In this document: in pieces, positions 34,948 to 43,103 of the stretch
Layout of the letters: each line of letters begins with the position of its first letter
How positions within the stretch are numbered: position 1 is the stretch's first letter
From: an uncultured Acidimicrobiales bacterium
Lineage (GTDB): Bacteria; Actinomycetota; Acidimicrobiia; Acidimicrobiales; SHLQ01
Assembly: GCA_937922235.1 (NCBI GenBank)
Contig: CAKZVC010000018.1
Span: forward strand, 50,554-114,553
Length of the DNA: 64,000 bases
Direction: 5' to 3'
Notes under the pieces: generated by a model
The model's database searches: none
What the model was told of the DNA's origin: nothing
Seen by the model: only the letters and a program-made list of their open reading frames with translations
Made by a program: the position numbers and the translations under genes

Positions 34948-35766
34948 GTGAGCGACGGCATTCTCTCTGACCTAGATCTCGACGGCCCCCGGCATACCAA
35001 GCCCAGCTATACGCCTGTTGCGGCGAAGATGGGCGTGGTCATCGAACACCGAGCCACGGGGACGGTCGGCGCGATCCTGTCGTTCAAACCCCAGCAGGTC
35101 GTCATCCGCGATCGCTTCGGGCGAGACCACACGATCACGCCACGGCCCGGCGCCTTCATGATCGATGGCAAGCCGATCACGCTGCGCCAACCAACGGTGC
35201 ACGAGAAGGAACCCGAGGTCGTCTTCACCGCGTCTGGTTCGGTCGACGTTGGTTCAACGCCAGCCCGGATGGCACGAGCGAGCCGAATCTGGGTCGAAGG
35301 CATTCATGATGCTGAGCTCATCGAAAAGGTCTGGGGCGAAGACTTGCGGCTTGAAGGGATCGTCGTCGAACAGATGGAAGGTGCTGACGATCTCGTCGAG
35401 CGCATCTCCCGCTTTGGACCGCGCTCGGGACGCCGTGTGGCGGTCCTTCTTGACCACCTGGTCGACGGGTCGAAAGAGTCTCGCATCGCCGAGAAGATCT
35501 CGAACCCCGACGTGCTGATCGTCGGTCACCCGTACGTCGACGTCTGGCAGACCATCCGCCCCGAGGTTGCGGGCATCGACGCGTGGCCAACCATCCCGAT
35601 GCGTACCGATTGGAAGACCGGAGTCATGGAGCACTTTGGCGCAACCGGGGAGCCCGGCCTCTTCTGGAAACGCCTGCTCGGTCGAGTAAGCACGTTCCGT
35701 GACCTCGAGATCCCGATGGTCGGCGCCGTCGAGCAAATGATCGACTTCGTCACCGTCGAGTACTAG
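34948..35766 (+). CDS. DUF3097 family protein with Toprim-like segment
   Basis: 272 aa, GTG start. It matches the actinobacterial DUF3097 family: LGVVIEHRATGTVGAIL-like start (here MGVVIEH), SRIWVEGIHDAELIEKVWGEDL, VAVLLDHLVDGSKESRIA and GHPYVDVWQTIRP. The VEGIHDAEL and LLDHLVDGSKE segments look like the Glu and DxD parts of a Toprim fold, which would suggest a nucleic acid enzyme; this is inference. It diverges from the HerA operon with 138 bases between, and its last bases overlap the convergent lipoprotein gene. Confidence 0.85.
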   Translation: MSDGILSDLDLDGPRHTKPSYTPVAAKMGVVIEHRATGTVGAILSFKPQQVVIRDRFGRDHTITPRPGAFMIDGKPITLRQPTVHEKEPEVVFTASGSVDVGSTPARMARASRIWVEGIHDAELIEKVWGEDLRLEGIVVEQMEGADDLVERISRFGPRSGRRVAVLLDHLVDGSKESRIAEKISNPDVLIVGHPYVDVWQTIRPEVAGIDAWPTIPMRTDWKTGVMEHFGATGEPGLFWKRLLGRVSTFRDLEIPMVGAVEQMIDFVTVEY

Positions 35767-36338
35767 CGAGCGAATTCGTACGTGGCCAGTTCGGCTTCGG
35801 TCATGTTGTGAATCGAGTCGGCTGGCGCAGCCTCGAGGGTGAACCAGTAGAAGTCTGCACTGATGCCGATCTCGTCGTAGTAACGGAGGAACAGGTCGTG
35901 GTCGGGATCGTCACGAGGCACATCCTTTCCTTCGATGTCGCCACTGGCCCAGGAGTGGACGCCAAATGTCGCTCCTGGGTCCCAAGAGCGGGATTCTCCA
36001 GCGAGGAAGAAGTCGACACCGCCGGACGCGATGACGCCGTCTGATGGCACATGCGTTGCGAGCCCGGCTTCGCGAACGAGCCGAGAGGCCTGCAGGTTGG
36101 ACTCGTCATCCTCGGAGCCCGGAACGTCGACCAACACGATCGTGGTGACCTCGGGATGGTCGTCGATCAGGTTGCGCACGTCGTCGGGCGTGCTGCTTCC
36201 GATAACTCCGCTCATCTCCGCTTGCGTTCCCTCGACCGTGAACGTCGCAGCTTCATCGCCGCCACCACATGCCACAACCAGCGTCATCAGCAAAATGGGG
36301 AACAGAGCCCAGGTCGCTTTCCGCCGTGGTTGCAGCAT
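35763..36338 (-). CDS. Lipoprotein with ClpP-fold (serine protease-like) domain
   Basis: 191 aa, ATG start, lipobox VVAC with Cys24. The exported domain resembles periplasmic ClpP/crotonase-fold proteins: TTIVLVDVPGSEDDESN, ASRLVREAGLATHVP, then VIASGGVDFFLAG (candidate nucleophile Ser105) and GATFGVHSWA (candidate His128). Catalytic residues are inferred from fold pattern only. It converges on DUF3097 with a 4-base CTAG overlap of stops. Substrate unknown. Confidence 0.65.
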   Translation of the reverse strand: MLQPRRKATWALFPILLMTLVVACGGGDEAATFTVEGTQAEMSGVIGSSTPDDVRNLIDDHPEVTTIVLVDVPGSEDDESNLQASRLVREAGLATHVPSDGVIASGGVDFFLAGESRSWDPGATFGVHSWASGDIEGKDVPRDDPDHDLFLRYYDEIGISADFYWFTLEAAPADSIHNMTEAELATYEFAR

Positions 36339-36343
36339 CTTGG

Positions 36344-36637
36344 TTAGCGCCCGAGTAGGACTTCGCTGATGTTGGTGGTCGCCTCGTAGCGGATGGCCTT
36401 GAGTGGCGCGTACTCCTCGTCGTCCTGCCAGGCCTTCGCCGCATCAGCATCGGGGAACGACAGGAGCACACCGACTGACGGCGCCTCGCCAACGGTCGCC
36501 TTGGCTGGTCCGGCAACAAGGACCTTGCCTCCGTGCTTCTCCACGGTGGCGCGGATCTCTGGACCCTTGCCCGGGTTGTAGTCGGCAAAGCGCTCGGCGT
36601 CGGACACGTCGTAGGAGATTATCAAATATGCAGTCAT
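36344..36637 (-). CDS. DUF1330 family protein
   Basis: 97 aa, ATG start. A small dimeric alpha/beta barrel-type protein: MTAYLIISYDVSD, FADYNPGKGPEIRATVEKHGGKVLVAG and LLSFPDADAAKAWQDDEEYAPLKAIR are typical of DUF1330. No enzymatic role is established for the family. It lies 5 bases before the lipoprotein gene on the same strand, so the two may share a transcript. Confidence 0.88.
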   Translation of the reverse strand: MTAYLIISYDVSDAERFADYNPGKGPEIRATVEKHGGKVLVAGPAKATVGEAPSVGVLLSFPDADAAKAWQDDEEYAPLKAIRYEATTNISEVLLGR

Positions 36638-36722
36638 GGCCTGACCCTAGGGCTGCGAGCAAAGCTTCGGCTAGCTGTCCTAACTCGGGAGGTAATTGCC
36701 CGGCGAAACGATTGGGGTGAAG

Positions 36723-37742
36723 ATGGCCGTCGTGACGATTCCACTCATCGATGTCAGCGACATATCCGTGAGTGGCGAATTAGGGACTGTCCCTCATTCG
36801 CCACTTGAGGTTGTTGATGCTCTTGCCACTGCTGCTGAAGAGATTGGCTTCTTCGCCGTTACCGGTCATGGTGTTGATCTCGACCTGATCACTCGAATGC
36901 GTTCGATGGTCGTCGAGCTCTTCAGTGTCGATGATGCGGCGAAGGAACGTCAGGCGATCGATCGTGACAACTATCGGGGCTTCATTCCACTTGGTTTCTT
37001 CACGCCCAACCGTGATGACGCGAATGCTCCCGCACCTGATCGCTATGAAGGGTTCAAGTTGCATTGGGAGGTCGACGCCGGCGACCCAGTGTGTGCCGAG
37101 TCGGCGATCTACGGACCGAATCGATGGGCGGAACATCCCGTCGACATGGCGAAGGTCGTGCTCGAGTATTGGTCTGCGTGCGACTCGCTCGCTGCGGTGT
37201 TGTTGGCGGCATTCGAAACAGCGCTCGGACTGCCTGCGGGCGATCTCGCTAGACGCTTCGACCACCCCGTCACGAACATGACCTTGCTGCACTACCCGCC
37301 GTCGACTCCGGACGAGGACGTGCATGGCATCCATCCGCACAAGGACACCAACGTTCTCACGGTCCTCTATCCCGACCCGGTCGGCGGGCTGTTCGTCCGC
37401 ACTCGACAGGGCGAGTGGATCGAAGCCGTCTGTCCTCCCGACGCTCTGCTCATCAACATCGGCGACATGATGGAGGTGTGGTCGGGTGGTCGCTTCGTCT
37501 CTACGCCGCACAAGGTCGTCAATACGACGGGGAAGGAGCGCTATGCGTTTCCGTGGTTCCTCGTCCCGAGCCATGACGAAGTCATCGAACCGCTGGCGCC
37601 GCTCGCACCGGGTTTCTCTCGAAGCGATGGCGTAGAGGTCGGTCCATGGTCGCTTGAAGTGTGGCGAACGAACTGGCCGGACGCTGCGCCCATCGACGAG
37701 CACAGCCACCTCGGAACGCTCGATCAGGTCGACGAGCGTTAG
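36723..37742 (+). CDS. Isopenicillin N synthase-like 2-oxoglutarate/Fe(II) oxygenase, with palindrome inside
   Basis: 339 aa from the ATG at 36723 (PLIDVSDI follows as in the family). Family motifs: EEIGFFAVTGHGVD, then the iron triad HKD (His206, Asp208) and a distal His in STPHKVVNTTG, with RYAFPWFLVP for co-substrate binding. Members hydroxylate or oxidise small molecules using Fe(II) and usually 2-oxoglutarate. Codons for residues about 17-28 lie inside a near-perfect palindrome (36771-36805), which inserts VSGELGTVPHSPLEV in frame between the first strand and the first helix. Its stop overlaps the convergent SdpI gene. Confidence 0.88.
   Translation: MAVVTIPLIDVSDISVSGELGTVPHSPLEVVDALATAAEEIGFFAVTGHGVDLDLITRMRSMVVELFSVDDAAKERQAIDRDNYRGFIPLGFFTPNRDDANAPAPDRYEGFKLHWEVDAGDPVCAESAIYGPNRWAEHPVDMAKVVLEYWSACDSLAAVLLAAFETALGLPAGDLARRFDHPVTNMTLLHYPPSTPDEDVHGIHPHKDTNVLTVLYPDPVGGLFVRTRQGEWIEAVCPPDALLINIGDMMEVWSGGRFVSTPHKVVNTTGKERYAFPWFLVPSHDEVIEPLAPLAPGFSRSDGVEVGPWSLEVWRTNWPDAAPIDEHSHLGTLDQVDER
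36771..36805. repeat. REP-like palindrome family A, copy 2, inside a coding sequence
   Basis: Arms of 17 bases, agtggcgaattagggac and gtccctcattcgccact, pair with one mismatch around a central T. The core is the same as the intergenic palindrome at 1412-1450. It lies in frame near the 5' end of the oxygenase gene. Confidence 0.8.
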
Positions 37743-38089
37743 TCGTCGCTCGCTTCGGCTTCGAATGTTCCGGCCGCTCGCTGACCCAAGTAGACAGCAA
37801 CCCCGACCGCTGCGAGGCCAGCAACCCAACCAATGACGGCGATGAGCGATTCGCTGCGCGCCGAGCTTGCGAACAGTCCGGCACCAAGAGCGGTTGCGGC
37901 AAAGCACGCCGCCGCGACGAAATTCGCCGGAGCCGCCTCACGATGCGCCGCCATCCACGCATCATCGGAACGCATTGTTGCTTCGGTGCGCATGCCGTAG
38001 AACGCCTTTGGTGGTACGAGCTCTCGTTGGCCGCCAACGGCGAGAGCGCCAAACACGACAGCGAGCAACAGTGAAAAGCCGATGGTCAT
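37739..38089 (-). CDS. SdpI/YhfL-family membrane protein
   Basis: 116 aa, ATG start. Three hydrophobic segments and the cytoplasmic loop signature KAFYGMRTEATMRSDDAWMAAHREA, which is typical of SdpI (the Bacillus immunity protein against SdpC toxin). Outside Bacillus the family function is mostly unknown. There is no sdp toxin operon here. The 3' end overlaps the end of the oxygenase gene, and the lyase gene ends its start region 10 bases away. Confidence 0.82.
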   Translation of the reverse strand: MTIGFSLLLAVVFGALAVGGQRELVPPKAFYGMRTEATMRSDDAWMAAHREAAPANFVAAACFAATALGAGLFASSARSESLIAVIGWVAGLAAVGVAVYLGQRAAGTFEAEASDD

Positions 38090-38098
38090 GTGTCGCTC

Positions 38099-38986
38099 CT
38101 AGGAGAACCGTGCCTCGAGCTCGATGATCTCAGGCAGGCCAATGGCGTCGGTGAATTCATCGAACGCGGGCATGTTCTTCACCGCGTTGACCGGGGTGCC
38201 GTCGATCTTGATCTGGGCGAGCGCTTCCTGCATGGCTCGGGTCGCTGCGAGCAACGTCGAGATCGGCATGATGACCAGCTTGAATCCGAGCTCGTTGATG
38301 CGGTCGATCGTGACCGGCGGGGTCTTGCCGCCCTCGGCCCAGTTGAACACGAGCGGGATGTCGGACAGCTCTGACGCGACATGTTCGAGCTCTTCGTCGT
38401 TCTGGAGTGCCTCGACAAACAACACGTCGGCACCCGCATCGTGTGCGGCGCGTGCCCGGTCCACGGCCTCGTCCACGCCGTGCGGTGCCCGAGCATCGGT
38501 GCGGGCAATGATCGTGAAGTTCGGGTCGCGGCGGGCAGCGACTGCCGCGCTGACCTTGCCGACAAACTCGTCACGACCAACCACGACCTTGCCCTCCATG
38601 TGTCCGCACTTCTTGGGAAGCACCTGGTCTTCGATGTGAATGCCAGCGACGCCTGCTTGCTCGTACGCCTGGATCGAACGGATGGCGTTGATTTGGTTTC
38701 CGTACCCCGTGTCGGCGTCGGCGATAACCGGCAGGTCGGTAGCAGCCACGATGCGACGGGCATTGTCGACCATCTCGCTCATCCCGAGCAGCCCGACATC
38801 GGGGCGGCCAATGAGCGACGCAGTTGTGCCGAAGCCGGTCATGTAGACGACATCGAAACCGGCCTGCTCAATGAGGCGAGCACCGAGCGCGTCGTAGCAA
38901 CCGGGGAGGAGCACCGGGCCGGGTTGGGAGAGAAGCTCGCGAAACGCTGCGGGTCCGTTGGGGCGGGAACGAAGAAGATCGGCCAT
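38099..38986 (-). CDS. Isocitrate lyase/PEP mutase superfamily enzyme
   Basis: 295 aa from the ATG at 38986 (MADLLRSRPNG); the upstream start at 39001 is possible. TIM-barrel enzyme of the PrpB/oxaloacetate decarboxylase type: LLPGCYDALGARLIEQAGFDVVYMTGFG, ADADTGYGN (Mg site), GIHIEDQVLPKKCGHMEGK (ICL/PEPM signature with catalytic Cys) and IIARTDARA. It likely cleaves or decarboxylates a 2-methylisocitrate- or oxaloacetate-like acid. No other methylcitrate cycle gene is present, so the substrate is open. Confidence 0.88.
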   Translation of the reverse strand: MADLLRSRPNGPAAFRELLSQPGPVLLPGCYDALGARLIEQAGFDVVYMTGFGTTASLIGRPDVGLLGMSEMVDNARRIVAATDLPVIADADTGYGNQINAIRSIQAYEQAGVAGIHIEDQVLPKKCGHMEGKVVVGRDEFVGKVSAAVAARRDPNFTIIARTDARAPHGVDEAVDRARAAHDAGADVLFVEALQNDEELEHVASELSDIPLVFNWAEGGKTPPVTIDRINELGFKLVIMPISTLLAATRAMQEALAQIKIDGTPVNAVKNMPAFDEFTDAIGLPEIIELEARFS

Positions 38987-39059
38987 ACGGCAGTCTGGCA
39001 CGACCTCGGCGATTTCATTCCGTTGTTTGGGCGAGGTTCGGTTGCCCTAGGTTGACGTC

Positions 39060-39677
39060 ATGGACGACCAGACAACCGCGAGCTACGACGACGCCGGATT
39101 CGGGAAGTCGTCGGCTCACGGATCGCAATTCGCCGTGGTTGTTGTCGACATGTGTGTGGCGTACTTCGATGACGAGTCGCCGTTGAACCTCGATCAACCG
39201 GCCGTTATCGATGCTGTTCGTGAGCTCGTCGCCTCTGCTCGAGCGCACGGAGTTCCGGTGCTGTGGACGCGGGTCGAGTACCCGCAGGGCGGCGACGGGT
39301 CGGTCTGGTACGAGAAGGTCCCGGTGCTGTCGAGCTTCGACGCGGGGAACCGCCTGGCCGAGTGGATCCCCGGCCTGACGCCGAACGACGGCGAAACTGT
39401 CGTCACGAAACAACACGCGTCTGGTTTCTTTGGCACCGACCTCGACCAAGCACTCCGAGCTCGCAGTGTCGACACGGTGCTGGTGTGCGGAGTATCGACG
39501 AGCGGCTGTGTTCGAGCCACCGCGACCGACGCGTCAGCGCACGGGTTTGTTCCGTTCGTGGTGCGCGAAGCCGTTGGCGACCGAACACCCGCGGTCCACG
39601 AGGCAAACCTCTTCGACCTCAACGCCAAGTACGCCGACGTCATCCCGCTCACCGACGCGATCGGGTTCCTTAGCTGA
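39060..39677 (+). CDS. Isochorismatase-fold cysteine hydrolase, N-carbamoylsarcosine amidase-like
   Basis: 205 aa, ATG start. The catalytic triad is visible: Asp30 in VVVVDMC, Lys117 in VVTKQHASGFFGTDL and Cys150 in GVSTSGCVRATATDA. The REAVGDRTPAVHEANLFDLNAKYADV ending resembles N-carbamoylsarcosine amidases, which release CO2 and ammonia from a carbamoylated amine in creatinine or hydantoin breakdown. It lies 65 bases before rutA, whose normal partner RutB is a ureidoacrylate amidohydrolase of this same superfamily, so a pyrimidine-catabolism role is an alternative. Confidence 0.82.
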   Translation: MDDQTTASYDDAGFGKSSAHGSQFAVVVVDMCVAYFDDESPLNLDQPAVIDAVRELVASARAHGVPVLWTRVEYPQGGDGSVWYEKVPVLSSFDAGNRLAEWIPGLTPNDGETVVTKQHASGFFGTDLDQALRARSVDTVLVCGVSTSGCVRATATDASAHGFVPFVVREAVGDRTPAVHEANLFDLNAKYADVIPLTDAIGFLS

Positions 39678-39742
39678 CCCCAGATGTCAGGTGATTGTCG
39701 TTTTGCTCGACGCGCGTTGTTGGCGTGGTGCTAGTAAAGACC

Positions 39743-40792
39743 ATGGACCTTGGAATCTTTATCCCGATCGGTAACAACGGATGGATGATGTCGAAGACCT
39801 CGCCGCAATACATGCCGAGCTTCGAACTCAACCGCACTACGGCTGAACGAGCCGAAGAGGCAGGCTTCGAATTCCTGCTGAGTATGGTCAAACTCAGAGG
39901 GTTCGGTGGCGACACCGAGTTCTGGGATCACAACCTCGAGTCGTTCACCCTGATGGCCGGTCTGGCTGCTGCTACCGAGAAGATCAACCTGTTCGCCTCT
40001 GTGGCTCTCCCAACGATGGAGCCCGCCATGGTCGCACGGATGGCCTCGACCATCGACGACATTTCCGGCGGTCGGTTTGGCATCAACATCGTGTCGGGTT
40101 GGAACCAGATCGAGTACAGCCAGATGGGTGTATGGCCTGGCGACTGGTACTACGAGAAGCGCTATGACTACGCCACTGAGTACGTGAAGATCATGCAGGA
40201 CCTCTGGTCGGACGGGGTGTCCGATCTCAAGGGTGAGTACTTCCAGATGGACGACTGCCGCCTGTCACCGCCACCGGCTGCAGGCAAGGTGCCACTCGTG
40301 TGCGCCGGCCAGAGCGACCGTGGCATGGAGTTCTGCGCCACCTACGGCGACTACCAGTTCATCATCGGCACCCAAGATCTCGATGTCGTACGTGCCGATG
40401 CAGCCCGCCTGGTTTCCGCCGCCGAGAAGACCGGCCGTGACGTCGGCGTCTACGTGCTGTTCCACATCACCATGGGCGACACCGACGAAGAAGCCGAAGC
40501 GAAGTGGCAGCACTATCAAGACGGTGCCGACCTCGAGGCGATCAAGTTCCTGATCGGTGCCGCCGAGATGGACACCGCCGGCGCCACCGCCGACAAGATC
40601 GCCGAGATGCAGCAGGCATTCAACCTAAACATCGGCGCAGTTGTCGGCAGTCACGCAACCATCGCGGCACGGCTCGACGAAGTGTCGGAGATCCCCGGCG
40701 TCAAGGGCGTCATGTGTGTCTTCGACGACTACCCAGTCGCCACCAAAGAGTTCGGCGAAAAGATCATTCCGCTCATGGAGTCCCGCAAGTAG
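39743..40792 (+). CDS. rutA: Pyrimidine monooxygenase RutA
   Basis: 349 aa from the ATG at 39743, chosen because MDLGIFIPIGNNGWMM matches the RutA start. This FMN-dependent luciferase-like oxygenase opens the uracil ring between N3 and C4. Near-identical RutA blocks: MVKLRGFGGDTEFWDHNLESFTLMAGLAA (only part quoted: LRGFGGDTEFWDHNLE), ISGGRFGINIVSGW, RYDYATEYVKI, VCAGQSDRGMEF and GRDVGVYVLF. No rutC, rutD, rutF or rutG is nearby; only an isochorismatase-fold hydrolase precedes it and nitroreductases follow. The family call is strong; pathway completeness is doubtful. Confidence 0.9.
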   Translation: MDLGIFIPIGNNGWMMSKTSPQYMPSFELNRTTAERAEEAGFEFLLSMVKLRGFGGDTEFWDHNLESFTLMAGLAAATEKINLFASVALPTMEPAMVARMASTIDDISGGRFGINIVSGWNQIEYSQMGVWPGDWYYEKRYDYATEYVKIMQDLWSDGVSDLKGEYFQMDDCRLSPPPAAGKVPLVCAGQSDRGMEFCATYGDYQFIIGTQDLDVVRADAARLVSAAEKTGRDVGVYVLFHITMGDTDEEAEAKWQHYQDGADLEAIKFLIGAAEMDTAGATADKIAEMQQAFNLNIGAVVGSHATIAARLDEVSEIPGVKGVMCVFDDYPVATKEFGEKIIPLMESRK

Positions 40793-40813
40793 CGCTGTCC
40801 AGTCTGTCCGCCC

Positions 40814-40942
40814 GTCCGTGGCGTCGAACCCTCTCGGCGATGTCGTCGCACAGCGAGGCCTTAGCCTCCGCATCGCTTCGCTCGCTCCGTAAGTCGGCCT
40901 TCGCCTGCACGTCGAATCGCCTACGGGTTCGCCGCCACGGAC
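40814..40942. repeat. 129-bp imperfect inverted repeat (foldback element)
   Basis: The outer arms gtccgtggcgtcgaaccc (40814-40831) and gggttcgccgccacggac (40925-40942) pair at 17 of 18 positions. Further inward, ctcggcgat/atcgcc, cagcgaggcc/ggccttcgcctg and a central gcttcgctcgctcc dyad continue the pairing imperfectly. The element fills the gap between convergent rutA and a nitroreductase gene and contains no gene. It could be a REPIN/MITE-like unit or a structured transcript end. Confidence 0.65.
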
Positions 40943-40973
40943 TATCGCCCAGCGCGTGTTGTATATGCCGTTG

Positions 40974-41561
40974 CTAGTCGTCCGTCGGGCGCGGTTGGGC
41001 GGTGAGCGACTTGAACGCAAACGCTGATGCTGGCATGCGGTCGCTTGGGGCCTCTCGGCCTTGCAGCTTCTCGGGCAGGTCGGCAGGGTCGCCCATGTGG
41101 CCGAGCGAGAAGGCGCACAAGATGTTCGCCTCGTCTTTGTTGAGGCCCGTCGTCTCGTACGCAAGGTCGAGCTCGATGCCACCCATGAGATGCACGTGGA
41201 GGCCGAGCATCGTGGCCTGGTGGGTGAAGCTCATCATTGCGGCGCCGGTATCGAACTCGGCAGTGCGTGCCATGAAGCCTTCGAGGCCCGGACGCGACAC
41301 GATCAGGCCAATGACCGGAGCGTTGGTCGACCACGGCTTGTTGAACTCGCTGATGATCTCTTCGAAACCAGCACGATCGGGGCCGTCTGTCTCGTACAGG
41401 AACACCCACGGCTGATTGTTCATCCAGCTCGGGGCCCAACGCGCCGCTTCGAAAAGCGCGGCCAGCTGCTCTTCACTGACCGGCTCGTCGCTAAATGCAC
41501 GTGGCGACCAACGATCACTGAAGACCGGGTTCATGAGAGAAGAATCAGGAGTTCGTGTCAT
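40974..41561 (-). CDS. Nitroreductase family protein (1)
   Basis: 195 aa, ATG start. FMN-binding fold: FSDRWSPRAFSDEPVSEEQLAALFEAARWAPSWMNNQPW is the classic N-terminal FMN site (quoted in parts: SPRAFSDEPV, ARWAPSWMNNQPW). The middle has AAMMSFTHQATMLGLHVHLMGG, and the end ILCAFSLGHMGDPADLPEKL. Members reduce nitro, quinone or enal groups with NAD(P)H. It starts 34 bases from the divergent aldose epimerase gene. Substrate unknown; it does not specifically resemble RutE. Confidence 0.88.
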   Translation of the reverse strand: MTRTPDSSLMNPVFSDRWSPRAFSDEPVSEEQLAALFEAARWAPSWMNNQPWVFLYETDGPDRAGFEEIISEFNKPWSTNAPVIGLIVSRPGLEGFMARTAEFDTGAAMMSFTHQATMLGLHVHLMGGIELDLAYETTGLNKDEANILCAFSLGHMGDPADLPEKLQGREAPSDRMPASAFAFKSLTAQPRPTDD

Positions 41562-41594
41562 GACCGAACCCTAGCCATCCCGTAGCTTCGCGGC

Positions 41595-42374
41595 ATGGCC
41601 TCTTTCGAACTGACGTCTTCTCGTGCGACCGCCCGCATCGACCTGCTTGCCGGGCGGCTCGGGTCGCTCATCGTCGATGACCTGGAGCTGCTCGTAACCG
41701 AGGGGATCAAGCCGACCCGATGGGGTTCGTTCCCGATGGTTCCGTGGTGCGGACGTCTCGATCACGGACTGCTCACCTTCGACGGTGTGGACTATCAGTT
41801 CCCACCAACCTCGGGAGTGCACGCCAACCATGGCACCGCCATGCACCAAACCTGGACGCAGACGGGCGACAACGAGATCGAAAGTGGCCTCGGCGAGCAC
41901 TGGACCTTCGGCGGAAAGGTGACCCAACGCTTCGACGTCACCGACGCCTCGTTCACCGTGCACATGACAGTTACCGCTGGCGACGTTGCGATGCCCGCTC
42001 AGATGGGATGGCACCCGTGGTATCGACGGGAGCTCGACCGAGGCGCGCCGCTTGAGCTCGAGTTCGCCGCCGAGCAGATCTACGCCACCGACGACGAGCA
42101 GATCCCATCCGGCGAGCTCATCCCCGTACCCAACGGACCGTGGGACGAGACCTTCATCGGTGTGACCCAGACGCCGATCCTCCGCTGGCGCGATGCGTTG
42201 ACGTTGGCGCTCACCTCGAACTTCGACCACTGGGTCGTGTTCACCGAACCCGAGCACGCCGTCGCGATCGAGCCGCAATCGGGCGCGCCGAACGACGTGA
42301 ACCGCGCACCGCACGTACTGCAGCCGGGCGAGTCGCTTTCGGGTTGGATGACGCTCGCCTGGGGTGAGAACTAG
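41595..42374 (+). CDS. Aldose 1-epimerase family protein (paralogue)
   Basis: 259 aa, ATG start. Same length and same motif set as the protein at 631-1410: LAGRLGSLIVDDLEL, SFPMVPWCGRLDHGLLTFDG, GVHANHGTAMHQ, MGWHPWYRRELD and AIEPQSGAPNDVN. It acts on sugar anomers in the cytoplasm. It is followed 26 bases later by a nitroreductase gene on the same strand. Two such paralogues within 41 kb suggest different sugar substrates. Confidence 0.87.
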   Translation: MASFELTSSRATARIDLLAGRLGSLIVDDLELLVTEGIKPTRWGSFPMVPWCGRLDHGLLTFDGVDYQFPPTSGVHANHGTAMHQTWTQTGDNEIESGLGEHWTFGGKVTQRFDVTDASFTVHMTVTAGDVAMPAQMGWHPWYRRELDRGAPLELEFAAEQIYATDDEQIPSGELIPVPNGPWDETFIGVTQTPILRWRDALTLALTSNFDHWVVFTEPEHAVAIEPQSGAPNDVNRAPHVLQPGESLSGWMTLAWGEN

Positions 42375-42400
42375 CCGAACTGACCGGCTAAGTTCTGCCC

Positions 42401-43069
42401 ATGTCGATGAGTGCAACCGAAGCCGTAACCAGCCGCCGCTCCATCCGGGCCTTTACCGACGAAGAAGTGCCCGACGATGTACTGCGAACGATTCTGAGCG
42501 ACGCGTCCCGAGCGGCATCAGGCACCAACATTCAGCCGTGGCACGTCACTGTCCTTCAAGGCCAAGCGAAGAACGATCTGGTCGATGCGGTTCAGGCAGC
42601 GTTCGATGCGGGCGCCACCGAGAAGGACGAGAAGTACTACCCGAGCGAATTCGTCGAGCCCTACAAGGCGCGCCGGCGAAAGATCGGCTGGGACATGTAC
42701 GGCCTCATCGGCATCGAGAAGGGCGACTACGAAAAGATGGCTGCACAAGCTCGGCAGAACTACGAGTTCTTCGGCGCTCCGGTGGGCCTGATCTTCACGA
42801 TGCACGAGACGATGAACTACGGCGGCTGGATGGACCTTGGCCTGTACATGGCCAACATCATGACGCTCGCCCGCGAGCACGGCTTGCACACCTGCCCGCA
42901 GGCGGCGTGGCGAGAGTTCGAGTCGGTGATCCACACGCACCTCGACGTGCCGGCCGATCAGCGCGTCATCGTTGGCATGGCGCTCGGCTTCGAAGACACC
43001 TCAGCCACAATCAACGAACTGCGAACTGAACGCGCCGACCTCAGCGAATTCGTCGACTTCCGCAGCTAG
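42401..43069 (+). CDS. Nitroreductase family protein (2)
   Basis: 222 aa, ATG start. N-terminal FMN site VTSRRSIRAFTDEEVPDD and SRAASGTNIQPWHVTVLQG; the middle EFFGAPVGLIFTMHETMNYGGWMDLGLYMANIM and HTCPQAAWREF are like the enoate/nitrobenzene reductase branch. It uses NAD(P)H and FMN. The C-terminal ALGFEDTSATINELRTERADL is typical. Not closely similar to the other nitroreductase in the window. Confidence 0.88.
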   Translation: MSMSATEAVTSRRSIRAFTDEEVPDDVLRTILSDASRAASGTNIQPWHVTVLQGQAKNDLVDAVQAAFDAGATEKDEKYYPSEFVEPYKARRRKIGWDMYGLIGIEKGDYEKMAAQARQNYEFFGAPVGLIFTMHETMNYGGWMDLGLYMANIMTLAREHGLHTCPQAAWREFESVIHTHLDVPADQRVIVGMALGFEDTSATINELRTERADLSEFVDFRS

Positions 43070-43103
43070 CAAGCGTCGCTGGCCTCGGCATGCTTCGGCC
43101 CGC

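Noticed and set aside
37739..38089. SdpI-like gene as an immunity protein of a toxin system
   Set aside because: No sdpA/B/C-like toxin genes nearby; the family is widespread without toxins.
40974..43069. Nitroreductases as RutE of a uracil operon
   Set aside because: Neither resembles RutE specifically, and orientation and spacing do not support one operon with rutA.
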